This document shows positions 23,492-31,481 of a stretch of DNA of 64,000 bases, piece after piece (position 1 is the first letter of the stretch; each line of letters begins with the position of its first letter). Position numbers and translations under genes: made by a program. Below the pieces are notes generated by a model. The model saw only the letters and a program-made list of their open reading frames with translations, made no database searches and was not told the origin of the DNA. The DNA comes from Amycolatopsis camponoti (GTDB taxonomy: Bacteria; Actinomycetota; Actinomycetes; Mycobacteriales; Pseudonocardiaceae), in NCBI RefSeq assembly GCF_902497555.1, contig NZ_CABVGP010000001.1:3576501-3640500 (forward strand), given 5' to 3'.

Positions 23492-24745
23492 ATGCCCGCT
23501 GCGCGTGTACTGGTCGCGTCCGCCTTCGAAGCCGAGCTGCAGCCGCTGACCTCCGCGTGCGCGGGCGCCGCGATGCGAGCGCAGGACGCCGACGTCGTGG
23601 GCTGGGACGCCCACAAGAACCCGGACGCCGTGCCCGACGGCGAGTTCGACCTGGTCCTGCTGTCGGTGCAGCAGTTCGAGGGCGTCGAGCGTGGTCTGAA
23701 CCTCGCCGCCCGGCTGCGGGAATCCTTCGGTGGAGCCAAGCTGGTCGCGTTCGGGCAGTACGCCCAGATGAACCACCGCCGGTTCCTCGAAACGGTCGAC
23801 GCGATCGTGATGGAAGAACCGGAGCTCGTGGCGACCGAACTCGCCGAGGTGGCGCGAGGCGAGCGCGAGGTCGCCACTGTGCCGGCATCGATGACCGCGC
23901 AAGGGATGCGGCCGAAACCGCCGCACCGCCGCATCACCGTGTCCGCCCCGGCTCGTGATTTGTTTCCCTCTCTGGTGCACTATCCGGCGCACCATTCACC
24001 GTACGGGCTGATGGGCAACGTCGAAACGACTCGCGGCTGCCACCACAAGTGCACGTATTGCTCGGTCTACGGCGCCTACGACGGCGGAGTCGCCGCCTAC
24101 AACGCCGACACCGTCTTGGCCGACTGCCTGCAGCTGGCCGAAGAAGGCGTCCGGCACTTCTGCTTCATCGACGCCGAGTTCTTCAACTCCCGGACCATCG
24201 GTCCCGGCGTCGTGCGCAAGCTCGTCGACGAGATCGGCCCGATCACCTTCGAGTTCACGACCCGCGTCGACCACATCCTCAGCTACCAGAAGGAACTCAC
24301 CGAGCTCGTGTCGCTCGGGCTGGTGAAGGTCACCTCGGCCCTGGAGTTCCCGTCGAACCGGATCCTGCGGATCTTCGACAAGCACATCGACGTCGACCAC
24401 ATGCGCGCCGCGATCGCCGAGGCCGAGCGGATCGGGTTCGTGCTGTACCCGACGTTCATCCCGTTCACCCCGTGGGTGGAGTACGACGAGCTGCTCACCT
24501 TCGAGGACTTCCTCGTCGACACCGGGCTGGCGAAGGTCACCGACCCCACCGCCCTGCAGACCCGCCTGCTGCTCTTCAAGGGCTCGCCGCTGCTGTCCTC
24601 GCCGTGGATGGAGGACATCGCCACCGTCGACCGCGGCCTGTGGGTCGAGTGGACCCATCCGGACCGTCGTGTCGAGGACCTGTGGATCGAGCGCCGCGCG
24701 GACGCCGAAGACGTCGGCAAGGTCCGCTGCTGCGTGAAGTGCTGA
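23492..24745 (+). CDS. arsL: ArsL-like radical SAM enzyme with RCCVKC tail
   Basis: A 417-residue protein. The N-terminal ~170 residues resemble a B12-binding-like Rossmann domain (VLVASAFEAELQPL; FDLVLLSVQQFEGVE). The radical SAM core has the 4Fe-4S motif RGCHHKCTYCS (Cys at ~183, 187, 190) and ALEFPSNRILRIFDKHID. The last six residues are RCCVKC. ArsL of Burkholderia gladioli, which transfers the 3-amino-3-carboxypropyl group of SAM to As(III), is a CX3CX2C radical SAM protein, and I recall a closely similar Cys-rich tail in that family. I use ATG 23492 (after GGGGAAG) rather than the upstream GTG. It heads the operon GNAT-cobW-arsM-pit-arsR-ATP-grasp. The exact product of this homologue is inferred. 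Confidence 0.82.
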   Translation: MPAARVLVASAFEAELQPLTSACAGAAMRAQDADVVGWDAHKNPDAVPDGEFDLVLLSVQQFEGVERGLNLAARLRESFGGAKLVAFGQYAQMNHRRFLETVDAIVMEEPELVATELAEVARGEREVATVPASMTAQGMRPKPPHRRITVSAPARDLFPSLVHYPAHHSPYGLMGNVETTRGCHHKCTYCSVYGAYDGGVAAYNADTVLADCLQLAEEGVRHFCFIDAEFFNSRTIGPGVVRKLVDEIGPITFEFTTRVDHILSYQKELTELVSLGLVKVTSALEFPSNRILRIFDKHIDVDHMRAAIAEAERIGFVLYPTFIPFTPWVEYDELLTFEDFLVDTGLAKVTDPTALQTRLLLFKGSPLLSSPWMEDIATVDRGLWVEWTHPDRRVEDLWIERRADAEDVGKVRCCVKC

Positions 24746-24771
24746 AGACCGATCGGGAGGGACAGGAAGCC

Positions 24772-26031
24772 ATGGGTGGAGCGCCGCGCGTCGTGGTGAG
24801 CACGGGTCGGGGACTGCCGGACCTGGACTGGGAAGGTGAGCTGGCCGACCTCACCGACGTCTTCCCCTACCTCGGCCCGACGTGGCTCGGGGCGAGTGAG
24901 AAGGCGCTGACCGACCTGCAGCCGTGGCACACGATCGCGACCCGGGCCCGGGGCGAGCTGGCGCTGCTGCCCGGGTACGTGATGACGGTCCCGCCGGTCG
25001 TCGACCACGAGCCGCGCACCTACCTCGGGTGGCAGGCGCCGACGGGCGAGGAGGTCTGCTGTGGCGCGCGGACCGACGCGTGCATCAGCGACGAGGTCGA
25101 CGCGCTGGGTACCGAGCCGTTCTTCCCCGCTCTGCTGCTCGGCTCCCCGCTGGGCTACCGCACCGAAGTGGCTTACAACTTCTGGACGCCCAGCCTGATG
25201 GCGCAGATGGTGTCCGAGCTGGTGCCCGCCGCGTTCGAGCAGGGAATCAAGTGCGTCGTCGCGCCGTGGATCTCCGGCCGCAGCGGCAACGACGCCCTCG
25301 TCACCGCTTTTCAGCAGGTCGGCGGGCACAGCACCTTCTGGGGTTACGAGGACTACCTGCGCCTCGACGCCGACTCCTGGGACGGCCACCTGGCCGCGCT
25401 GCCGCTGAAGAAGCGCCAGCGGATCAAGAGCGACGTCCGCCGTGCCGAGGCGGCCGGTGTGCACGTCGACCGCGTCGACGGCGAGGCCATCCGCCCCTAC
25501 GTCACCCGCATCGCCGAGCTGACCTGCCTCAACCGGGAGAAGAACGGTGCCGGCGAGGAACCCGCACACATCGTCGACGTCCTGACCGCCCTGCTGGACG
25601 CCCGCGCGGACGTGCGGGCCTATCTCGGCACGAAGGACGGTGCTGTGGTCGCCACCTGCGTGGTGATCCGCAAGCACCACCGGCTGTTCCCGAAGTGGGC
25701 GGGCTTCGACTACGCCGCCATCGGCGAGCGCAGCGGCATCTACTTCGCCCTCGTCCTCGACGCCCCGGTCCGCGACGCCTACGCCGAAGGACTGCGCACC
25801 GTCGAGTTCGGCGCGGGCGCGCACCAGGCGAAGGCGCTGCGCGGCTGCGAACCGCGGCCGGTCACTACCGCGATGGTCGTGTCCGATCCGGAGCTGCGGC
25901 CGCAGGTCGCGAAGTGGATGGACGCCTTCGGAGCTAGCCGCCGGGTCGCGTTCGGGGACGCGCCCGCCGCCACCCGCACTCCGCTGCCGGTCGTCTCCGG
26001 CGGCTCCGGCGCCTGCTGCTCGGACGGCTGA
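24772..26031 (+). CDS. GNAT/FemAB-fold acyl- or aminoacyl-transferase-like protein
   Basis: A 419-residue protein. The second half (~200-380) has the GNAT/FemAB pattern: LAALPLKKRQRIKSDVRRAE, then GAVVATCVVIRKHHRLF and TVEFGAGAHQAKALRGCEP. The overall layout resembles peptidogalycan-type DUF482 proteins. The N-terminal half is unassigned but contains EEVCCGARTDAC. The C-terminus ends GACCSDG, so vicinal cysteines occur twice. It lies 26 bp after arsL and 23 bp before cobW. Possible roles are acylation or aminoacylation of the organoarsenical. Members in known arsenic clusters are not familiar to me, so the function is open. Confidence 0.8.
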   Translation: MGGAPRVVVSTGRGLPDLDWEGELADLTDVFPYLGPTWLGASEKALTDLQPWHTIATRARGELALLPGYVMTVPPVVDHEPRTYLGWQAPTGEEVCCGARTDACISDEVDALGTEPFFPALLLGSPLGYRTEVAYNFWTPSLMAQMVSELVPAAFEQGIKCVVAPWISGRSGNDALVTAFQQVGGHSTFWGYEDYLRLDADSWDGHLAALPLKKRQRIKSDVRRAEAAGVHVDRVDGEAIRPYVTRIAELTCLNREKNGAGEEPAHIVDVLTALLDARADVRAYLGTKDGAVVATCVVIRKHHRLFPKWAGFDYAAIGERSGIYFALVLDAPVRDAYAEGLRTVEFGAGAHQAKALRGCEPRPVTTAMVVSDPELRPQVAKWMDAFGASRRVAFGDAPAATRTPLPVVSGGSGACCSDG

Positions 26032-26054
26032 GACACCACTGGGAGGACAAGCTC

Positions 26055-27167
26055 GTGATCACCTTCGTGCCGCTGACCGGGTTCCTCGGGGCCGGCAAGA
26101 CCACCACGATGATCGCCACCGCGCAGGCGCTGCAGGAGCAGGGCCGCCGCGTCGCGGTGATCACCAACGACCAGGGCGTCGAGCTCGTCGACACCGCTTT
26201 GGTGCGCAGCAAGCTCGACTCCGTCGCCGAAGTCACGGGCGGCTGCTTCTGTTGCCGCTTCGAGGACCTCGTCGACGCCATCCGCGCTCTCGTCGACGGC
26301 GCCGGCGACGTCCCGGTGGACACGGTGATCGCCGAGGCCGTCGGCTCGTGCACCGACCTGCAGGCCACGGTGGTGCGGCCGCTGCGCGCCCACTACGGCG
26401 ACAGCATGGTCGTCAGTCCACTCACGACAGTCATCGACCCGTTGCGGTACCTCGCTTTCGACCGTGCGGCGCGGCGCGGCGAACCGGAGTCGGACCTGTC
26501 TTACCTGTTCCGGCAGCAGCTGACCGAGGCCGACGTCATCGCCGTGAACAAGCTGGACACCATCGCTCCGGACCGCGCCACCGAGCTGATGGCGCGGCTG
26601 GCCGCCGACTACTCGAACGCGGCGGTCGTCGGCTACAGCGCCAAATCGGGCGACCGCGTCGACGACTTGGTGAAGGCGTGGGACGGTCCGTCCGGCAACC
26701 ATGCCGTCGACCTGCAGGTCGACTACGACCGCTACGCCGCGGCCGAAGCCCAGCTGGCCTGGATGAACCAGGACGTGCGGCTGACCTCGGAGGCGCCGCT
26801 CGACCTCACCGCCTGGGGCCGGCAGATGCTCGCCGCCCTCGGCAGCTGGGCGAACTGCGCCGGCGCTGTCGTCGGGCACGCCAAGCTCACCGTCGAGGCC
26901 GGTGACGGCGACTTCGCCAAGCTCAGCCTGACCGCCGCCGGCGCGGAGCCGACGGTCGACCGGGCCGCCGAGAAGACGGCGACGACGGCGCGGGTGATCG
27001 TCAACGCCCGCGTCGCCTGCGAGCCCGCCGAACTCGACGCCGCCGTCCGCGAAGCCGTGGCCACGGCGAACGCCGCCACCGGTGCCCGTTCCGCGGCCAC
27101 CGCGCCGGTGTCGTTCAAGCCGGGCTACCCCACCCCGGTCCACCGGCTCGCCGCCACTGGCGCCTGA
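26055..27167 (+). CDS. CobW/G3E-family GTPase
   Basis: A 370-residue P-loop protein: Walker A TGFLGAGKTTTM at the N-terminus, GGCFCCRFEDLVDAI (the CxCC metal-binding motif of COG0523), the switch IAEAVGSCTDL, and VNKLDTI (NKxD). G3E GTPases insert or deliver metals (Zn, Co, Ni). In this operon it might load the cobalamin, Fe-S or metal centre of a partner enzyme or handle As(III) through its cysteines; this is inference. It starts at GTG after GGGAGGACA, 23 bp from the GNAT gene and 15 bp before arsM. Confidence 0.88.
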   Translation: MITFVPLTGFLGAGKTTTMIATAQALQEQGRRVAVITNDQGVELVDTALVRSKLDSVAEVTGGCFCCRFEDLVDAIRALVDGAGDVPVDTVIAEAVGSCTDLQATVVRPLRAHYGDSMVVSPLTTVIDPLRYLAFDRAARRGEPESDLSYLFRQQLTEADVIAVNKLDTIAPDRATELMARLAADYSNAAVVGYSAKSGDRVDDLVKAWDGPSGNHAVDLQVDYDRYAAAEAQLAWMNQDVRLTSEAPLDLTAWGRQMLAALGSWANCAGAVVGHAKLTVEAGDGDFAKLSLTAAGAEPTVDRAAEKTATTARVIVNARVACEPAELDAAVREAVATANAATGARSAATAPVSFKPGYPTPVHRLAATGA

Positions 27168-27182
27168 CTCCGAGAGACGACC

Positions 27183-27941
27183 ATGACCGACACCACCACC
27201 GCCGAGATCCAGGACTACTACCGAGGGAAGGCCGCCGAGGCCGCGGAAGCGAAGAGCTGCTGCGCGCCGGACCCGACGCGCTTCGGGCCCGGCGCCTACG
27301 GCGACATCGGCCCCGACGAAGCCTCCGACGCCGCGCTGCTGGCCAGCATCGGCTGCGGCAACCCGACCGCCGTGGCGGAGCTGCGCGACGGCGAGACCGT
27401 CCTGGACCTCGGCTCCGGCGCCGGGCTGGACCTCATCCTGTCCGCACGCCGCGTCGGCCCGGACGGGCAGGTCTTCGGCCTGGACTTCCTCGAGGAGATG
27501 CTCGCCGTCGCCCGGCAGAACATCGAAGACGCCGAGGTCGACAACGTCATCCTGCTCAAGGGCACGATCGAGCAGATCCCGCTCCCCGCCGCCACCGTCG
27601 ACGTCATCATCTCCAACTGCGTGATCAACCTGTCACTGGACAAGCCCGCGGTGTTCGCCGAAATGGCGCGCGTGCTCGCCCCCGGCGGCCGGCTCGGGAT
27701 CACCGACGTCGTCGCCGAGGACCACCTCACGCCCGCCGACCGCGCCGAGCGCGGCGGCGTCAGCCAGTGCATCGCCGGCGCACTGTCCCAGGCCGAGTAC
27801 CTCGCGCTGCTGGCCGAGGTCGGGCTGACCGATGCCGAGGTCGTGTTCACGCAGGACGCCGCCGACGGCATGCACTCGGCCATCATCCGCGCCCGCAAGC
27901 CGGGTGCCGACGACTGCGGACCCGGCAGCGGCTGCTGCTGA
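27183..27941 (+). CDS. arsM: Arsenite methyltransferase ArsM
   Basis: A 252-residue SAM-dependent methyltransferase. It has SCCAPDP (Cys26, Cys27), motif I LDLGSGAGLDLILSARRVG, ISNCVINLSLDKPAVF (Cys146) and GGVSQCIAGAL (Cys196). These cysteine positions are diagnostic of ArsM, which binds As(III) and methylates it. The C-terminus ends GSGCC. In the arsinothricin pathway ArsM methylates the ArsL product, and this pairing is preserved here: arsM lies in the same operon as the ArsL-like gene. A broken paralogue lies at 1972-2140. Confidence 0.95.
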   Translation: MTDTTTAEIQDYYRGKAAEAAEAKSCCAPDPTRFGPGAYGDIGPDEASDAALLASIGCGNPTAVAELRDGETVLDLGSGAGLDLILSARRVGPDGQVFGLDFLEEMLAVARQNIEDAEVDNVILLKGTIEQIPLPAATVDVIISNCVINLSLDKPAVFAEMARVLAPGGRLGITDVVAEDHLTPADRAERGGVSQCIAGALSQAEYLALLAEVGLTDAEVVFTQDAADGMHSAIIRARKPGADDCGPGSGCC

Positions 27942-27977
27942 GCACCGAGGTTTTCGATCACTGAGGGGAGTACCTGG

Positions 27978-29015
27978 ATGTCTTTCACCGCGATAGTCGT
28001 GTTCGTCCTCGTCGCCGCGCTGGCGGCGGTCAACGGCAGCAACGATGTCCCCAAGGGCGTCGCCACCCTGGCCGGGGCCGGAGTCACCAAGTACAAGACG
28101 GCGATCATCTGGGGCACGATCACCACGCTGCTCGGCTGCGTCTTCTCGCTCGGCCTCGCCTCGAAGATGACCGCCCTGTTCTCCAAGGGCATCATCACCG
28201 GCGCCACGACCGACGCGTTCGCTGTCGCCGTGCTCGCCGGCGCCGCGTTCTGGGTCGGCCTGGCCACCATCCTGCGGCTGCCCGTTTCGACGACCCACGC
28301 CCTCATCGGCGGCATGGTCGGCGCCGGCCTGCTGATGAGCACCGGTGGCGTGTCGTGGAGTGCCGTCGGCAGCAAGCTCGTCACGCCGTTGCTGGTCAGC
28401 ATCGTCGTCGCCTACGCCATCACGCTGATCCTCGCCGTCGTGACCGGCGCCGCGACCAAGCGCCGGTCCGCCGCCACCCCGCCGGTCCTGTCCTCCGGCA
28501 GCGGGGACGTCGCCGTGCAGACGGCGCCCGTGGTGACGCCGGAGAAGACCTCCGCTCGGATCATGACCGCGGCGCACTGGTTCACCAGCGGCGCCACCGG
28601 CTTCGCCCGCGGCCTCAACGACACCCCGAAGATCGTCGCCATCGGCGCGTTCGCCCTGGTCCCGGCCGGAATGCAGCCGTGGCACATCATGATCCTGGTG
28701 ACCGCCGCGATGGCCGCCGGCTCGCTGCTGGGCGGCATGCGGGTCGCGGAGAAGCTCGGCGAAGGCGTGGTCAAGATGAACCACCGCGAAGGCTTCCTGG
28801 CCAACCTCACCACCGCCGCCCTCGTCGGAGTCGGTGCCGGGGCCGGGCTGCCGATGTCGACCACACACGTGTCGACCGGGGCGATCGCCGGGTCCGCCGG
28901 CCCGAACCTCAGCCGGATCTCCGGCGGGACGATTCGGAATTTCCTGATCGCCTGGCTGGTCACCCCGCCCGTCGCGGGGGTCGTCGCGGCGCTGGTGTTC
29001 ATCTTGGCTCGCTAG
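27978..29015 (+). CDS. pit: PiT-family phosphate/arsenate permease
   Basis: A 345-residue membrane protein. Both signature repeats are present: AAVNGSNDVPKGVATLAGAG near the N-terminus and FARGLNDTPKIVAIGAFAL in the second half. LPVSTTHALIGGMVGAGL and LPMSTTHVSTGAIAG also match PiT. PiT transporters take up metal-phosphate and also carry arsenate. Within an arsenic operon it may import arsenate as precursor, or phosphate to compete with it. It lies 36 bp after arsM and 9 bp before arsR. Confidence 0.92.
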   Translation: MSFTAIVVFVLVAALAAVNGSNDVPKGVATLAGAGVTKYKTAIIWGTITTLLGCVFSLGLASKMTALFSKGIITGATTDAFAVAVLAGAAFWVGLATILRLPVSTTHALIGGMVGAGLLMSTGGVSWSAVGSKLVTPLLVSIVVAYAITLILAVVTGAATKRRSAATPPVLSSGSGDVAVQTAPVVTPEKTSARIMTAAHWFTSGATGFARGLNDTPKIVAIGAFALVPAGMQPWHIMILVTAAMAAGSLLGGMRVAEKLGEGVVKMNHREGFLANLTTAALVGVGAGAGLPMSTTHVSTGAIAGSAGPNLSRISGGTIRNFLIAWLVTPPVAGVVAALVFILAR

Positions 29016-29024
29016 CCTGGGCGG

Positions 29025-29375
29025 GTGAGCGAGCCCAAGCTGGAGCGGGAGACCGCCGAGTCCTACGCCCGCTGGTTCCACGCGCTGTCGGACGCGAACC
29101 GGGTCATGATCGTGCACTTCCTGGCCCAGCAAAGTGACCCGGTTCCCGTCGGCGCGATCGTGGACCACCTCGGCATCTCCCAGCCCACGGTCTCGCACCA
29201 CCTGAAGATCCTGTCCCAGGTCCGGTTCGTCACCCGCCGCCGAGCCGGGACCAGCATCCTCTACGCGATCAACCACAGCTGCGAAGTCGGCTTGCCCACC
29301 GCCGCCAACGTCGTCCTCGGCCTGCTGGCCACCCGCGACGGGAACGATCCGCTTCCGCTGGAAAGGACGTCGTGA
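29025..29375 (+). CDS. arsR: ArsR-family regulator (second)
   Basis: A 116-residue winged helix: WFHALSDANRVMIVHFLAQQ, then the HTH LGISQPTVSHHLKILSQVRF. A single Cys lies in NHSCEVGLPTAANVV. The ArsR domain of the gene at 30635 has the same C-terminal pattern (NASCAVSLPHAADVV), so the two are a related pair, different from the CC-type ArsR at 18662. It starts at GTG and overlaps the ATP-grasp gene by 4 bp. It is a likely binder of the ATCGA-N6-TCGAT sites. Confidence 0.92.
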   Translation: MSEPKLERETAESYARWFHALSDANRVMIVHFLAQQSDPVPVGAIVDHLGISQPTVSHHLKILSQVRFVTRRRAGTSILYAINHSCEVGLPTAANVVLGLLATRDGNDPLPLERTS

Positions 29376-30586
29376 CCGAGCACCCGGCGCTGTTGCTGGT
29401 CGGCAGCGGAGATCGCCGCTACCGCGAGTACATCCTGGCCGCGCTGCGGCCGCACTTCCGGCTGTGGCTGCTCGACTCGGTCGAACCGACCTGGCAGACC
29501 GAGCACGTCGAGGGCGTCACCGTCGTCGACACCCGCGATCCCGCCGCTCTCGCCGAGGCCGCGGGCAAGCTCGGCTTCCGGCCGGACGGCGTGCTGACCT
29601 ACGACGAATCCCTGGTCACCGCCGTCTCTCGGTTCGCGCGGGACGCCGGACTCCCGGGAAGCCCGCCCGAAGCCGTTCAAGCCTGCCGGGACAAGGCCGC
29701 GACCCGCTCCGTCCTGGCCGAGGCCGGGGTGCCGCAGCCCGCGTCCCGGCCGGTCGCCTCCGCCGGGGCCGCCGTCGCCGCGGCCGAGGACATCGGCTAC
29801 CCGGTGGTGGTCAAGGCCAGGGGTCTGGCCGGCAGCCTCGGCGTCCTGCGCGCCGACACCGCCGACCAGGTCGCCGAGGCGTTCGCCGCGGCCGCCGGAG
29901 CGTCCTGGCCCGGCGTGCCCCGCTACGAGGCGGACGTGCTGGTCGAGGAGTTGCTCACCGGCCCGGAGATCAGCCTCGACGTCGTAGTCGAGCACGGCGT
30001 CTGCCACCCGCTGGTGATCGCCCGCAAGCAGACCGGCTTCGAGCCGTTCTTCGAGGAGACCGGCCACGTCGTCGACGCGGACGACCCGCTGTTCGACGAC
30101 GCCGCGCTGCTCGACCAGCTCGACCAGGTCCACAAGGGCATCGGCTTCACCCACGGCGCCACCCACACCGAGTTCAAGCTGACCCCGCGCGGCCCGCGCC
30201 TGGTCGAGGTCAACGCGCGCCTCGGCGGCGACTTCATCCCGCGGCTCGGCATCCTCGCCGGCGGCGCCGACCCGGTCGTCGCCGCCGGTCACGTCGCCGT
30301 CGGCCGCGCACCGGCCCCTCGACGCCCGCTGCGCCGGACCGCCGCGATCCGATTCCTCTACCCGGCCCACGACTGCGAGGTCGCCGCCACCACGGTGCAC
30401 CCCGAGCGGTTCGGGCCCACCGTCCACGAGGCCCTGGGCACCGCAGGCCCCGGCACCCGGCTCGCGCTCCCGCCGCGGGCCTACCTCGCCCGCTACGGGC
30501 ACGTCATCGCCGTCGGCGACGACCACGCCCAGGTGGCCGCCGACCTGTCCGTCGCCGAAGAGCTTGTCGAACTGCGCAGCAGCTGA
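29372..30586 (+). CDS. ATP-grasp ligase
   Basis: A 404-residue ATP-grasp enzyme. The pre-ATP-grasp domain (LLLVGSGDRRYREYILAAL) is followed by CRDKAATRSVLAEAGVPQP, IGYPVVVKARGLAGSLGVL (ATP-binding lysine loop), and the Mg2+-binding end HTEFKLTPRGPRLVEVNARL. It belongs to the carboxylate-amine ligase type (BacD/CarB-like C-N ligases). The overlap with arsR (GTGA) makes it part of the arsenic operon. By analogy with bialaphos, where phosphinothricin is capped with peptides, it may join an amino acid to an arsenic-containing amino acid. That role is inference. Confidence 0.88.
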   Translation: MTEHPALLLVGSGDRRYREYILAALRPHFRLWLLDSVEPTWQTEHVEGVTVVDTRDPAALAEAAGKLGFRPDGVLTYDESLVTAVSRFARDAGLPGSPPEAVQACRDKAATRSVLAEAGVPQPASRPVASAGAAVAAAEDIGYPVVVKARGLAGSLGVLRADTADQVAEAFAAAAGASWPGVPRYEADVLVEELLTGPEISLDVVVEHGVCHPLVIARKQTGFEPFFEETGHVVDADDPLFDDAALLDQLDQVHKGIGFTHGATHTEFKLTPRGPRLVEVNARLGGDFIPRLGILAGGADPVVAAGHVAVGRAPAPRRPLRRTAAIRFLYPAHDCEVAATTVHPERFGPTVHEALGTAGPGTRLALPPRAYLARYGHVIAVGDDHAQVAADLSVAEELVELRSS

Positions 30587-30589
30587 ACC

Positions 30590-30605
30590 ATCGACGGCCG
30601 TCGAT
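30590..30605. promoter_or_regulatory. Perfect ATCGA-N6-TCGAT operator
   Basis: ATCGACGGCCGTCGAT is a perfect 16-bp palindrome just after the ATP-grasp stop and 29 bp before the ATG of the ArsR-ArsN fusion. It shares arms and spacing with the sites at 23226 and 34020. It probably gives the fusion gene its own As(III)-responsive promoter. Confidence 0.75.
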
Positions 30606-30634
30606 CCCTCACCCGGGTGAGGCACAATCGGGGC

Positions 30635-31477
30635 ATGACGACGACTGCGCCCGACGCCGCCTTGCTGCCCGTCGAGGACGCCGCGACCTACGCCGAGTGG
30701 TTCGCCTGCCTCGCCGACACGACGCGGGTGCGGATCCTGCACGCGGTCGCGGCCGCCGGAAAGGCCGTCACCATCGGCGAGATCACCGAGCAGATGGCGA
30801 TCAGCCAGTCCAACTGCTCCCACCACGTCCGTAAGCTCGCCGACGTCGGCTTCGTGCGGCTGCGCAAGGTCGGCACCGCCACCCTCGTGTCGGTCAACGC
30901 CTCCTGCGCGGTGAGTCTCCCGCACGCGGCCGACGTGGTCATGGGGCTGCTCGCCCCCAAGCCCACCGAACCCGGCGACCTCGCCCCGGACGTCACCGTC
31001 CGGCCGCTGCGCGTCAAGGACTGGCCGGCCGTGCGCCGCATCTACGCCGAGGGCATCGCCACCGGCGACGCGACCTTCGAAACCGAGGTCCCGCCGCGCA
31101 CCGAGCTCGAGGCCAAGTGGCTGCGCGGCCACCGCTGGGTCGCCGAGGTCGACGGCCAGGTCGCCGGCTGGGCCGCCGCGGCCACGGTGTCCAGCCGCGA
31201 CTGCTACGCCGGGGTCGCCGAGACCTCGGTGTACGTGGGGGAGAAGTTCCGCGGCCGCGGCGTCGGCAAGGCCCTCATGCACCAGCTGGTCACCGCCGCC
31301 GATGAGGGCGAGCTGTGGACGCTGCAGACGTCGATCTTCCCCGAGAACCGCAACAGCGTGGCCCTGCACCACGGCGCCGGGTTCCGCACCGTCGGCATCC
31401 GGGAGCGCATCGGTGAGCTCGACGGCCGGTGGCGCGACACCGTCCTGCTCGAACGGCGCCGCGCCTCGCAGCTCTGA
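30635..31477 (+). CDS. arsN: ArsR-ArsN fusion (repressor plus N-acetyltransferase)
   Basis: A 280-residue two-domain protein. Residues ~1-110 are an ArsR winged helix (WFACLADTTRVRILHAVAAA; HTH MAISQSNCSHHVRKL with a Cys in the helix). Residues ~118-275 are a phosphinothricin-acetyltransferase-like GNAT: VRPLRVKDWPAVRRIYAEGI, SVYVGEKFRGRGVGKALM (acetyl-CoA loop), HHGAGFRTVGIRERIG. ArsN1 acetylates the alpha-amino group of arsinothricin and so detoxifies it. The fusion puts sensing and resistance in one protein. It fits self-resistance in an arsinothricin-like producer. The ATG at 30635 is preferred over GTG 30617, which lies close to the operator. Confidence 0.9.
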   Translation: MTTTAPDAALLPVEDAATYAEWFACLADTTRVRILHAVAAAGKAVTIGEITEQMAISQSNCSHHVRKLADVGFVRLRKVGTATLVSVNASCAVSLPHAADVVMGLLAPKPTEPGDLAPDVTVRPLRVKDWPAVRRIYAEGIATGDATFETEVPPRTELEAKWLRGHRWVAEVDGQVAGWAAAATVSSRDCYAGVAETSVYVGEKFRGRGVGKALMHQLVTAADEGELWTLQTSIFPENRNSVALHHGAGFRTVGIRERIGELDGRWRDTVLLERRRASQL

Positions 31478-31481
31478 GCGT

